From Rotaria macrura (Eukaryota > Rotifera > Eurotatoria > Philodinida > Philodinidae): a DNA stretch of 64,000 nt. The stretch lies in contig OENT01000395.1 of NCBI GenBank assembly GCA_900239685.1, forward strand, positions 59,621 to 123,620, given 5' to 3'. The position numbers and the translations under genes are program-made. Shown here in pieces: positions 51,547 through 62,217 of the stretch. Position 1 is the stretch's first letter; each line of letters begins with the position of its first letter. Below the pieces are notes generated by a model. It worked only from the letters and a program-made list of their open reading frames with translations. It was not told the DNA's origin and did not search any database.

Positions 51547-53055
51547 TCAAGCTGGAGTGCGCTCAAATGCCGCGGATAGAATCGCTTGGTCGATCAGGGG
51601 AAATAACTTCTCAGATTTTAAATTGATATTTGCATAGTTTCGAAATCGCAGGGAGTCGTTTCCTTCATACTCCGGTGGCAGTACAAAGTCATCTTTCATA
51701 TTGACCGGGTAATGGCTCACGTGTATGTTGGTTTGGTAGTCCCATAATTGAGCTTCCATGCGGTCCGCCAAGTAAAACCCATCTACTAATTTTGGGAAGC
51801 TAGAGACAATCAAAGTGGATTGTGGAGGAAGAAAAAGGAATAAGATCGAGATTCCACCACAGGGAGTTATAGCTATAGTTACATTTTGTAAGAGCTCCAA
51901 TTGCTGCCTTATTGTGGATGAGCGGAAGTCGCTGGTGATAGTTACATTGATGCCGGCATATCGTGAAGTAGATTTCAGCTTTGTATAGATTTCATTAAGA
52001 TTAGTGAATTTTCTTCTACCGTGTTTGTTGACTAGGAGAATGTGATGCTGTGTCGGATATTGGTTGGGGTCGATTTTGTGTGCGCGCAGGAGATCTGAGC
52101 GAAAATCCGCGAATAGTTTTGCCCGATTGAAATTGTTTGGATCCCACCCAATGGCTCCGGAAGCTCCTTGTCCAGCAACTAACTGCCGGAAGCAGAGGTA
52201 CTTGGAATAGCGGGACGAATTGAGCATAGAGCTGATGGAACGAACTGGATGCGATGTAAGGACAGGAAAGATGCCCGCGATAAATTTTGAACACAAGGAT
52301 TTCAAACTTGGTTCGAATTCCGAACATGTTTGAACTGCGATTACCTTATTTTCATCAGGTAAGTTGCGCCGTGTTTCCCTAAATTGTTTCAAATTCGCAT
52401 ACATGCTGAAAGCATCATCTAATATGATATGTCCGACGTTCATGTCACTATCCGCCAATATCTGATAAATTAAATACGTTCCATTTAAATACTTCATACC
52501 ACCGTCAGTATCGTTTGGACTCAGATGGTTCAAAGGAACTAAATGCATTTGAACTACACTCAGACCAGCGGAAACATAAGCCGCGCCATGACGGAGTGCT
52601 AAAAAAGTATTGTTCCATCGAATTAGTGTTGAACGTAAAGATTCCACCGACGAGGGAAAAAAATAATCGATAATGAACTGCGAAGTAGATTCTTCTTTAT
52701 GCAAACAAACATTATGAAATATGCAATGCCTTTGAATCCAAAAGTGTTCCGTATGAAAATCACCCGGATTACCTCCCAAGCATTGAAAAGAACTATAGAA
52801 TGAGTTAAGGTTTTGTTTGCTTAAAGGAACATTCCCTCTGACGGCATAGTGCGATGCAAACGAAGTAGGCAAATCAATACCTTGTGGACTGAATTCATTC
52901 TTGCCAATCATTCTCCCAACAGAGGTCCACAACAATCGTGTCTTATCCGACTGATAATATTTGTATATGTTGAACACAAACAAGATTACGAATGCTATAA
53001 TTAAAATAAAGCCACGATCCCACAGGCGATGACCAGTTGCATTTAGCATACTCAA
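51547..53055 (-). CDS. GT61-like glycosyltransferase (type II membrane protein)
   Basis: A single-exon gene of 502 aa, again without introns. Residues about 14-34 (RGFILIIAFVILFVFNIYKYY) form a signal anchor, so a Golgi or ER lumenal enzyme is likely. Features reminiscent of family 61 are VGHIILDDAFSMYANL, YLCFRQLVAGQGASGA, the conserved basic strand LLVNKHGRRKFTNLNEI, and ITPCGGISILFLFLPPQSTLIV, which corresponds to the H-G-A-x-x-x-x-x-F-L-P-P-x-S motif near the C-terminus. Here the His-Gly-Ala is Pro-Cys-Gly-Gly. There are eight or so N-glycosylation sequons. Sugar donor and acceptor cannot be inferred. Some bdelloid glycosyltransferases are of non-metazoan origin; a tree would decide here. 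Confidence 0.6.
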   Translation of the reverse strand: MSMLNATGHRLWDRGFILIIAFVILFVFNIYKYYQSDKTRLLWTSVGRMIGKNEFSPQGIDLPTSFASHYAVRGNVPLSKQNLNSFYSSFQCLGGNPGDFHTEHFWIQRHCIFHNVCLHKEESTSQFIIDYFFPSSVESLRSTLIRWNNTFLALRHGAAYVSAGLSVVQMHLVPLNHLSPNDTDGGMKYLNGTYLIYQILADSDMNVGHIILDDAFSMYANLKQFRETRRNLPDENKVIAVQTCSEFEPSLKSLCSKFIAGIFPVLTSHPVRSISSMLNSSRYSKYLCFRQLVAGQGASGAIGWDPNNFNRAKLFADFRSDLLRAHKIDPNQYPTQHHILLVNKHGRRKFTNLNEIYTKLKSTSRYAGINVTITSDFRSSTIRQQLELLQNVTIAITPCGGISILFLFLPPQSTLIVSSFPKLVDGFYLADRMEAQLWDYQTNIHVSHYPVNMKDDFVLPPEYEGNDSLRFRNYANINLKSEKLFPLIDQAILSAAFERTPA

Positions 53056-53647
53056 ATTTTCAAGCTGGGCAAGCTAGTTTTAACACAAAAGGCGATAGAC
53101 TATCCACGTATCATTTGATGCAGCTAATGATCGTACATGGTTATTAAAACATCATCGAAGGTATATCAGACGTTCTACGAACCTATTAAAAACGACAAAA
53201 AATACACAACCTCCAATAGAAAAACATAGAGTCTCTACTTCTCACGATATGGGGCGTCGGTGTGGGTGTACAGGCGGGTGTCAATATCGGATGCGGCTGT
53301 GCGGTAGGTTGGTGGGTGAGTATGGTTTTCCCAGGGGGCGGCAAGGCATAGGTGTCGTGCGTGTGTTGGCTAGTGTGCGTGTGTGCAGAAGTGTTGGGAT
53401 GGGTATGGCATGGTAGTAGAAAAGGATGTGGGAGCGAAGAAACCGCAAGGGTGGTTTCCTCCGAACTAAAGAACTGTTCAGATGACTTATCAATTGGGAA
53501 TTATGTTTCAAAGAAAATTGACACCAAGATGTATCTGCAAGAATATTGAAAATTTTTCATCGTTTACAACTAGTGGATATATTTCACTAAGCTGTTGTCA
53601 GAAGGATCTGTCATCACCCGATTCGTCCTTGCTTTAGGGACTAAAAA
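53056..53647. other. Spacer with a long G/T-rich block
   Basis: Roughly 53250-53420 is dominated by GTGGG, GGTGTGGG and GTGTG words in one orientation. It resembles degenerate telomere repeat. No gene. Confidence 0.5.
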
Positions 53648-53726
53648 CGGGTGTGGATGTAGGTATACAAATGTTCAGGATGATGACTCCCAAACTGACC
53701 ACCAACACCCACACAAACCCATACCC
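53648..53726. repeat. Telomere-like GTGGG inverted pair
   Basis: CGGGTGTGGATGTAGG faces CACCCACACAAACCCATACC across about 30 bases. Confidence 0.5.
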
Positions 53727-55121
53727 TTATTTGTGCTTTGACTACTGCTGGTGATGTTTCCTTTCTAGTAGCATATTATTTTCTGTCTTTCTTTCTTTCT
53801 TTCTTTCGTCCTTTTTTCCTTCTATATTCGTTCTGTTTGTGACAGGGATTGTTCTTGCTGTTCATCTTCTTGTTGCGTGCTACTTCAAGGTCAAGTCATA
53901 AGACAAACAATGACATGAATATTTTTATTACGCAATATTATTTCTTTTGCGCATTACATATATAAAATATAGATAGGTAAATTGTTATGATTTTATACAA
54001 TTCTATCGTTTGGAATTGCCTTAGTAATTTGCTCTTGTCGTTATTTAAAAACATGAAATAAACATATATATAAGAACTTCATTCTTATATTAAGGGCAAA
54101 TCTACAACTGAAACAGAAAAACGTAATACTCTTCCAAAATAAGGGATAGCGAAAAAAAAGGAAACTCGGTATAAAGAGGACTCGTTGTCAAATGTTACTT
54201 GATGTCGTGGCGTTGATAGTGCTATAGATCTGGTTAGATTTAACCAACAGTTTTTTTTCTTATTTGAGCATTCACTTTATCGTCATGTGCGTCTTTGTCG
54301 TCGTCGCAAACAAAATTGAAAATGATGTCAACATCGTTGGCATCAGAACGACAAACGTTTTTCTCTCTTTCTCTTATGCAGTGGTTATCGTAATGCGTTA
54401 TTTGGCCAATTTTCGCTCTCGTTCTCTGAATACCTGTAATGAATCACTGTATTGATCAAATACAGTGAGGAGTAACGTGTTATTATGGATATGGACGTGG
54501 TTAGGGTAACGAAAAAGAAGGTTTGAATGTGAGGAAGATGAATAAGTTGAATAAAAAAGAAATATTAGAGTGAGATGAGATATGACGAGGATGAGATGAG
54601 AGAAATATGAGGAGAAGAGATCCACTTCTTTTTCGTATGCGTGAGTTATAGTTCTTTTATTGAGGACAAGACACACAAGTTACTTCTAACTCGTACAGAC
54701 TACAAGTACAACTGAATAGACACACAAATGCTACTTCTAGCTCGTTCCGATTACAACTTACTACAACTACAAATCTAAAGAATCTGAATAACAATTCCAC
54801 TGCTCTCCTTTCTCTCTTCGCTCTATTTTCTCCTCTCCGATTCTCAAAGAGAGAAACTTCCCGTAAGAATGAGAGAGCAAGAGAGCGAGCAAATAGCGGT
54901 CAAGCGAGAAAAGGAAAAGAAGAGAGAGGAATAGAGAAAAGCGACGACGAGAGAAAAATAGCGATAAGAGAAAGAAGAGGAAAAGGAAGATGCCCTCTAT
55001 CAATTGGGATGGTGCATAGAGTCGATGGTCGTCCACCTCAAGTGTAGGCGGAAGTGAGACACCCCTTGTCGTTGTGTCATTCACATAGAAGTCTATGCAC
55101 TGAAGTCCCTTGGCACAGTTA
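53727..55121. other. Spacer with simple repeats, no gene
   Basis: Contains a (CTTT)n run near 53785-53807, GA-rich stretches at about 54520-54620 and 54800-54995 dominated by GAGAGA, GCGAGA and AAGAGAG words, and two copies of a CACACAA-TACTTCTA-CTCGT sequence near 54670 and 54722. The 105-codon frame across the GA-rich part is a compositional artefact. Confidence 0.5.
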
Positions 55122-55193
55122 CGTGTGGGTGTCGTTGTGTGTATGGTTGTGGATTTAGGATGGGGGATTCACGTCACACTCATCCACACACTC
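55122..55193. repeat. Telomere-like GTGGG inverted pair
   Basis: GTGTGGGTGTCGTTGTGTG faces CACTCATCCACACACTC, about 72 bases overall. Confidence 0.45.
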
Positions 55194-57289
55194 AGACGAT
55201 GAAAACATCGATAAATTTCCGACTGAAACGAGAACAATGATGTTGACATTCATTGGAATATAAAGCAAAATGAAATGTTAGTCGAACATATTTCTTTCGT
55301 GAATAAAGTTGAACAATGAAAACTCAAGTAGCCATAAAACAATTTTTTTTAATTATTGATGTTCATAAATCAACGATAGCGCACATCCTGTGGATTCGCT
55401 GAATATAATTGGTGTTAACATTTACTATACGAAAGGTTCATGTTTAAGTTGTTGATAGAACTACTATATTCTTGAATATTTTGTGATTTTTAGTTGAGGT
55501 AAAGAATTATTTGCTATTCGCTTGCAGCTGTCACACTGATCTTAACAATGGTCGAGAATTTCGGTATTTATCTTTTAACACTGAAAAGAAAACTCAAGGA
55601 AATATCAACCTTTTTTCTTTTTTGTCTAATGTTATTTCTTACAATAAGTATGCTAGAAATTTGATTATATTTCTATATGCCAGTTATCATCAATCCGATG
55701 TTCACAATTATCATCTTTCAAGTTTCAAGCATGGGATATATACTTGTTTTTATCTTGGCGAAGTATTTTAGCACAAATTCTTTAATCGATGCTGTCCATT
55801 ATATTTAATTTCAAGATGTTCTACTTCTCTAGAAAGATTATTTCCCAACTCTGATTTAGAGAAAATTCTTTGCAATTTTCGCCGATTTCGTAGACTAGTT
55901 TGACCGACTGGACAGAATCTGTTGACATGTTTTTCTATGTATTCTAACGCTACATAAAGCATAACTTCTGAACCTTTCCTCTTATATGCTAGTCGATCAT
56001 TGACACCTCAAACGAGCACCACGTGTGGCTAGCTGCAGCCACGTCTAATTATGCTTCCTCAAATCATGATAACGGTCCTTCAATGATAATTCAACGTTGA
56101 TATTGGATTCACATTCTGCATACTCAATTTCCTTGGATGAAGTTTTATTTTTGAAACCTAATGTATTCAATTAGTTAATTATTTATTGTTAAAATAACTA
56201 TTTGTGTTCAATATGTTACCGCGGTTTCATGGTATGGATATGGGTGTAAGAGAACCCTTACTATTCTTCCTTATTATTCGATTTTTAAACACATTAACGT
56301 GGATATATAATATTTCAAATTATAACGACAACACATTCATTGCGGTAAAACAAGAATTAAGAATAGCAAACTGAGTTTTTTGTCATAAATAGATAAGTCA
56401 ATATGTTCTCGAATGATTTACCCGCACGCACACTCTCTTTGAGATACTTGAACGAAATAGTGTTTTATATTAGCTCTTAAGGATTATGTAAAGAATTGAG
56501 AACTACAAGTTGTGTACCATAGAACAGATCAAACGAAACAGATTCCATAGGTAATTAAGAGCGGTTGCTACTTTGGGCTTCACATTTTAATCCCTTAAAG
56601 ATTGCACTAATAGCTTTTTATCTTGTTTTGTGTTCTGTCGTATATTTTTTTTTCGGCTGCTACGAAGTGGCTTATATGACTTCTATTTTTTTTATTTGTC
56701 CTTGATGCTTGAGAAAAATTCAATCAACTTGATTTTAACCACATGGTGTCAGAAGACGTAGTTTCGCACACAACAAGGAGCTTATTTTGTTTTTATTGTT
56801 GATTGAAAATAGTAGCATTATTCAAAATCTTACAAACATATCAGTAGAACAGTGTTCATCATCCTTTAATAGATTGCAAAATTGAACTTGCCAAGTAAGA
56901 AATTGATTTTGAGTATCATTTTATTTTCATTCGAACTAATACAGACAATTGGAAGAAATTATTGGAAGAATGTTTCCTTGAACTAATAGATTAGATTGAA
57001 TACGCTCGTTTGAGATATTACAACGATGACAATGAGAAAACGAGTAATAAAAAGCGCCATAATAAGCGATCTGATAATGATTAATTTATTGACATATTTC
57101 AAATAGTGAATAATGTTGACAAAGCTTTTTTTGCATTGATAATAAAGGCATATTAGTTAGCGAACACATATATAGAAATTCGGTCATCTTTTAATACGAA
57201 TGCTTCGTAAAGTTCAAATGTTTTTAATGGATAGTTCGATGCACACGAAACACTTTTCTCATGATATTTCTCATGTTTCGAAAATTTTA
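55194..57289. other. Intergenic, no gene recognised
   Basis: 2.1 kb of AT-rich DNA. Short frames at 55511-55771 and 55768-55962 have no recognisable features. Nothing else seen until the target duplication at 57290. Confidence 0.5.
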
Positions 57290-57297
57290 CACCAAAG
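57290..57297. repeat. Target-site duplication, left copy
   Basis: CACCAAAG, identical to 62021-62028, directly outside the element at 57298-62020. Confidence 0.85.
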
Positions 57298-58261
57298 CAG
57301 GGGGGAAGCAGATCCTGGATCCATGGGGATCCACGGGGATCCACGGGGATCCACGGGGATCCATCAAGATCCTATGGAACCCGAGTATCTCAGAATAAGT
57401 TTTCTTCACCTTCACTTAGAATAGAAATCATCGACTATTAGTGTCTGATAAGTGTGTGATAGATTGTAGTCTTTTACTCGAATTTCCACTCGTTTTTCTG
57501 GAATTCTTTTGAAAAGATATGGAAAAAAGAACTTCTATCATTTGCTTAGCTTTTATGATAATATATCTCAGCTACATTGCCACGCTTGTGAAGACTTTTT
57601 TGAACTGTATCATCACACGTTCAGTATGATACAAAACAGTATACCAGAGTTGTAGCCGGTGGGTCTTTTTCGAGACGGGTATCGACACCAGTCTAAATTT
57701 CTAAACCGCGCCGGACCAGCCAGTATATCGGCATGAATCATAGATCGTTTTCTTTATCCTACAAGCCATGCATCAACGTTTTGGTGAGTGATGCATACCT
57801 CTGAATCATTACAGATACTACTTATGGCTTTCGTGTCACTGTAAAAGTGACGCTGTGAAGCATGATTATCAATGAGTGTCGAAGGCGACATGTAAGCAGC
57901 GAACTTGAAATGACTTCAGGGGAACTTCATCATTGATGTCTCAGTTGTTTCCTTCTCGGTTGAACTAAATGGAATGACAATTACTTCCATTTTCCCGGTT
58001 TTCTTAAGAAATCGCTGCAAAGATACGGTTACTCTTCTAACGAAGTGACGGAGATTTTAATGTCTCAAGTGGCTTAGTGAATTTTCTGACTTGCTGTATT
58101 TTGGTTGCTTTCCAATCTATCATTTAGATCACAAATTGTTTCTCATAGGTTCACAAAATAGTCACAGTACATCCATCGTGTTTTTACATTTTAGTCCTGT
58201 TCTGTAAGGTTGGTATTGAAAGATTGGTTTTCTCTTTTTAGCAACTGCTGATGGATATAAA

Positions 58262-59331
58262 GCTATAGTGGGTTAGGTATGGTGGAAAAAGGCAGAAAAG
58301 AAAAACATCGAACGAAGAAATATCGAAGGAAAATTGTAGAAAGGAAAGAGGAAGAAAAGAAAAATATCGAAAGGAAATAGAACGAAAAGAAAAATATCGA
58401 AAGGCAAAATGTCGAAAGAAGAATATTCAGCGAATAAAAAGTGATCAATCAGAATATATTAATTTATGAAGAATGATCATTTTATTGAATCAAGACAATC
58501 TAATAGGATCATGTATCAAGTAACTGACAAATAAATAGATTAACAAGCTTTAAGTAATCAATGTACATAATTATTTTTTTCCTTTCGACGTAGTATTTTT
58601 TGCAACGACATAAGAAAGTCCGAGTAATAGTTCATCGACAGTGATATCATTATTTTGATAGCGTAAATACAGTGTATCTATTCGTTGCTGTATAGCGTTA
58701 GTAGCAGCTGTTTTCTTTCGGCAAGTGAGACCGCCGATCATCTGAATTAAAACATGATTGAAGCGAGTTTCTTCGCCTTGTATACATCTAATGAACGTCC
58801 AAATGTTTGGGTTGGGTGATGGTTTGCTATGCGTAAATTTAAACGAATATGAAAGCCTAAATACGTTAGTTAGATTCAAAAACTTGGAAAGAGAAAATAT
58901 ACCTCTGCTATAATATATTTTTAATTTAATAAATATAAGTGAAATTTTGCATTTGTCTATAAAGAATTTTCGCAAAGCAATAAATAATACGACAGTGATA
59001 CATAAGTATCAATGCGAAGTAAACAAGAAACAATGAAACCTATTGTATTATAGAATATAAATCTAGCGATAAATATCCTACTAAGATAGATGGACATTCG
59101 AACAGTTATGAACGAACGAAATAAGGAATATTCACAGTGCAGGAGGTCAGTGACCTCTTTCCATCAATATTCTATATGTTTTCTTTTTTCGACATTTTTC
59201 TCTTCTCTCTTTTTCCTTTCGCCATTTTTCTTTTCTCTCTTATTCTATTCGATGCTTTTACTTCGACATTTTTTTTCGCTCTTTTTCCTTTCGACGTTTC
59301 TCCCCTCGACGTTATTCCATCCATCCGTGGG
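58262..59331. mobile_element. Element S with ATCGAAAGG word arrays, nested in T
   Basis: 58275-58425 is dense in AAAAATATCGAAAGGAAA-type words. 59165-59305 carries the inverse words (CCTTTCGACATTTTT and similar). Outer ends, roughly GGTATGGTGGAAAAAGG and complement GGATGGATGGAATAACG, are loosely alike. The frameshifted MULE transposase fragment lies between the arrays. Confidence 0.5.
58571..58870 (-). pseudogene. MULE-type transposase fragment, frameshifted
   Basis: One frame gives NPNIWTFIRCIQGEETRFNH and on to a Lys-rich end, the typical C-terminal segment of MULE transposases that follows a H/N-x-R-L-N-x-R helix. That helix, GFHIRLNLRI, is present just upstream, but in another frame, so a frameshift lies near 58815-58830. 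Nothing of the DDE catalytic core is seen. Only the last hundred or so codons remain. Confidence 0.55.
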
Positions 59332-59493
59332 TTACAGATTCAGTATTAATTTTCTATATTAATAAAGTATTCATTGGAAATAGAACTTTTGAATCGAATA
59401 TAATTCCTCTTGGAATTTCGCGGTAGGTCTTTTGTGCTATCACCTTCTTCTCTGAGAAAAATATTGTTTAAATCATAAAAAAGAAATGAATTA

Positions 59494-59559
59494 TGTGGGT
59501 GTGTGGGTGTGGGTGCAGGTTATTGTAGATCAATAGATATCACAAACCCACACCCATCC
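59494..59559. repeat. Telomere-like TGTGGG inverted pair
   Basis: TGTGGGTGTGTGGGTGTGGG faces ACAAACCCACACCCATCC across about 22 bases. The cleanest of the set: the left arm contains TGTGGG three times. Confidence 0.6.
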
Positions 59560-59877
59560 TATAATGGACTGAATCGGACATGACCGGTCATTTACCGCTA
59601 CCGGCTACAGGTCTGTAGCATGCAATCTACAATCGCCACGTTCTCCCTTTAGCTACTATGTGAGGAACTGATCATGTTTTTCAATTTATGCCTTTGGCTG
59701 GTAGAAAACAGAATATCTAGTATCATAACAAGAAGTCAAGGAAAAGTGCACGGCAACTATTACGAACAGTTCACATTTGATGGGGACTTTGATTTTGCAG
59801 CACAATCGTTTTCTTAAAATATAACAATTTTTAGCAAAATCAATACATTCACATCAACAGATATATAGCGATATAGT

Positions 59878-60196
59878 CAAGAGGGTGCGAATTACCTGTA
59901 CCAAGGATATGGTGGAGATACGGAGTATCCAGAGGATACGATGGGGATACAGAGAGGACCCAAGGGAAACGATGGGATAGGTAAGATAAAATTCGATGGA
60001 GTCAATAAAATACACATTATATACGATGTATACAATGAGATTAATACCAGGGGGAAACGCGAATCTTGGTATCCTCTGTACCCCCACTGCAACCCGGATC
60101 CGAAGATTTCTCTGAGATCCTCGTATTCAGGATACGGTTGGGATACCGTGTGGACGCAGAGGATAGCAGGATACCGGCATCCGCTATTTTCCCTTG
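59878..60196. mobile_element. 319-base element U with GGATAC arrays
   Basis: Ends CAAGAGGG and complement CAAGGGAA. Flanks GATATAGT and GGTATAGT form an 8-base target duplication with one mismatch, as in hAT elements. Inside, GGATAC/GTATCC words are repeated at both ends (for example GAGGATACGATGGGGATAC and CAGGATACCGG). Ends resemble those of the foldback at 32007-32395. Confidence 0.6.
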
Positions 60197-60546
60197 GGTA
60201 TAGTAGAATAACAGTTGTAGGCAGTATACTGCTAATACCCTATGCATCTTGTACCGTTATAGCACTTCCTAATTCGATCGTTCCAGCCATCAAATACTGT
60301 AGGAACGGGCAGGAAAGACTCGGGAAAATAGCCATGTCCTACAGGAAAACACTGGAACATGCAAAGAGTATTGTTAGCTCATAAATAGAACGCAAGGGAT
60401 AGAGAGATTGAATTTTTAATAGGAAAGAAAAAACGTATAGGATATATAGTGAATATTATAGGAAAGGAAAGAATGGAAAATGTATAAAACGAAAGCGACG
60501 CGCAGTGTCACTGGATCTTATGTGACAGAACGAAGAAAAACATGAC

Positions 60547-60616
60547 CTTCGTGGAACTAGAACCCACACCTCCTGCTATCCGGGGAGTTGTTCTAGCCAG
60601 TTAGACTAGAGGGCGC
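60547..60616 (-). ncRNA. tRNA-like sequence (tRNA pseudogene or SINE head)
   Basis: The minus strand reads GCGCCCTCTAGTCTAACTGG, containing a good A box (TAGTCTAACTGG), and 40 bases on a B box GGTTCTAGTTCC within a T-arm that pairs (GTGGG with TCCAC). The anticodon arm can pair poorly and lacks the usual T before the anticodon, and the 3' acceptor strand does not pair with GCGCCCT. So probably not a working tRNA; the pol III promoter boxes are intact. Confidence 0.5.
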
Positions 60617-60759
60617 ATTTTAATCTTCGTTTCGGGTTAGTGTGAACCATCACTGACGCTAACAAGTATTGAGGCCCGAAATTTTTCACGATGATTTCCC
60701 ACCGGTTCCTGTCGGAAAGAACAAGCATTGTTTGGAATCTTCCAGAAAAAAGTATGTAA

Positions 60760-60965
60760 CCCAGGACAATGGTGAGCAATCGGATCGCGTCAATACTGAC
60801 AGAACTCGATCGGAAGTAAGTAGAAATCCAGTGCCTCTGAATCCGATATAAAATCCGACTGGATACGAATAATTTTTCACAGATTTCTATCAGTTCTCGT
60901 CAGATTCCGACAAAACCCGATAAAATCCGGACCGGATTCAGGGTCACTGGATTCTTCGACCTGGG
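60760..60965. mobile_element. 206-base element J with ATCCGA words
   Basis: CCCAGGAC at the left and complement CCCAGGTC at the right. Interior words AATCCGA, TCCGACAAAA, ATCCGGACCGGATT and ATCGGA on both strands match the 33655-33992 block. Flanking duplication not clear beyond AA. Confidence 0.5.
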
Positions 60966-62020
60966 AAAATTTGCGGTCAGAATATCGCTCTCATGTTCCG
61001 TTGTTTTCCTGCAGGAATCGACTCGTACTTCGCAATCTTGGAATGATTAGTCAACGTTCAGACGTTCAGTTTATATTCCCTAAATAAATCGAATATTAGC
61101 AGGTTGGATTCACTCGTATTCAAATAAATATAGTTATTAACAATATTTTGGTTCATGGCCTATAGTCTTTTTTTGAAGCTCTCGATCAATTGTTTGGTTT
61201 TGCTAGACGAAATATTGTTTTCACGTTTTATGGCTATTGCTCATGTTCTACTGCTTATTCTGTGATGTTCTATACTTGAAACCTGGATGAAAGCCTAACA
61301 ATAGATGTAGAGTCGTTTCTAAGCAAGGTATTATCATCAGCTGCCATATATAAATACAGATAGCTATTATCAAGAAAATTTTCTTATGTCAAAGCCATAT
61401 TCTAGAGAAGATATAAAATCTATCTTAAATGCAACATTAGAAAAAACTATCCTTATATGACACACTAATTGAAGGGAGAGGCGAAAGACCGCAAATAAAT
61501 TGAATAGTGGTGACGTCGAATTTCAATAATTCGTTAAAAAGGATGGAAAATGGAATGAATAATATTTATGTCAAAGAGGAACGAAAGTCATCTTCATACT
61601 TTACTCTTTTCGATAAATTACGTCAGAATAGTCAGAGAAAGCATAAAGCCCAAAGAACTGAACACCTAATGTTGTCATGATCATATAGAAATGAGGATAC
61701 CGTGATGAATGAGTATATTATAATTTATGATAGGTTTTCAATTCACAATTTTTCTTCGCTTGAAAGCAATCATTGCTTTCATTATTAACGAGGATTGATA
61801 AACAGATGCGGCATAGACAAGGATCAGTCTCTACTGATGGTATTACGTCAAGAAACTTTCTGAAGAGGCGACAGAGGAGTGATGAGTACTCTAGAGATAA
61901 GACGCAAAGATAAAAAAGACATTCAGATCGGAGGGGATCAACGAGGATCCATGCGGATCCATGAGGATCCATGAGGATCCACCAGAAGCTCCGGATCCGA
62001 GGATCTGCTTTTCCCCCCTG

Positions 62021-62028
62021 CACCAAAG
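62021..62028. repeat. Target-site duplication, right copy
   Basis: CACCAAAG, the second copy of the duplication at 57290-57297. Confidence 0.85.
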
Positions 62029-62217
62029 ACATGAACAATAAAAATGATTATTCCCTCTACTGAGAGCAGGGTCTTACGAAAAATGAGTTTAAAATGTTCG
62101 TTCGTGAATTCGTAAATTCGTAAGTTCGTTCGTTCGCACAGAATGAAAAAATGTTTTTTTGACCTTTCTTAAAGCAATAAATTATACCAGCATAAACTAA
62201 ACCAATCGGTGCTAGTA

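Larger units (their letters stand above)
57298..62020. mobile_element. 4.7 kb element T with GGATCC arrays, 8-base target duplication
   Basis: Left end CAGGGGGGAAGCAGATCC, right-end complement CAGGGGGGAAAAGCAGATCC; these differ only by two extra A. Both ends lead into GGATCC arrays: spaced GGGGATCCAC units at 57310-57362 and GAGGATCCAT units at about 61937-62003. A perfect 8-base duplication CACCAAAG flanks the element. CAGGGG ends and 8 bases point to the hAT superfamily; a MULE is the alternative, since a MULE transposase fragment lies inside. No intact transposase. It carries several other insertions (58262-59331, 59878-60196, 60547-60616, 60760-60965). Confidence 0.8.

Noticed and set aside
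54767-55084. 105-codon minus-strand frame with a hydrophobic stretch
   Set aside because: The Phe/Leu run is the complement of a GAGA-rich simple sequence.
57649-59617. GTAGCCGGT near 57654 facing ACCGGCTAC near 59600 as another element
   Set aside because: Only about nine bases match and no flanking duplication is visible; too weak to call.
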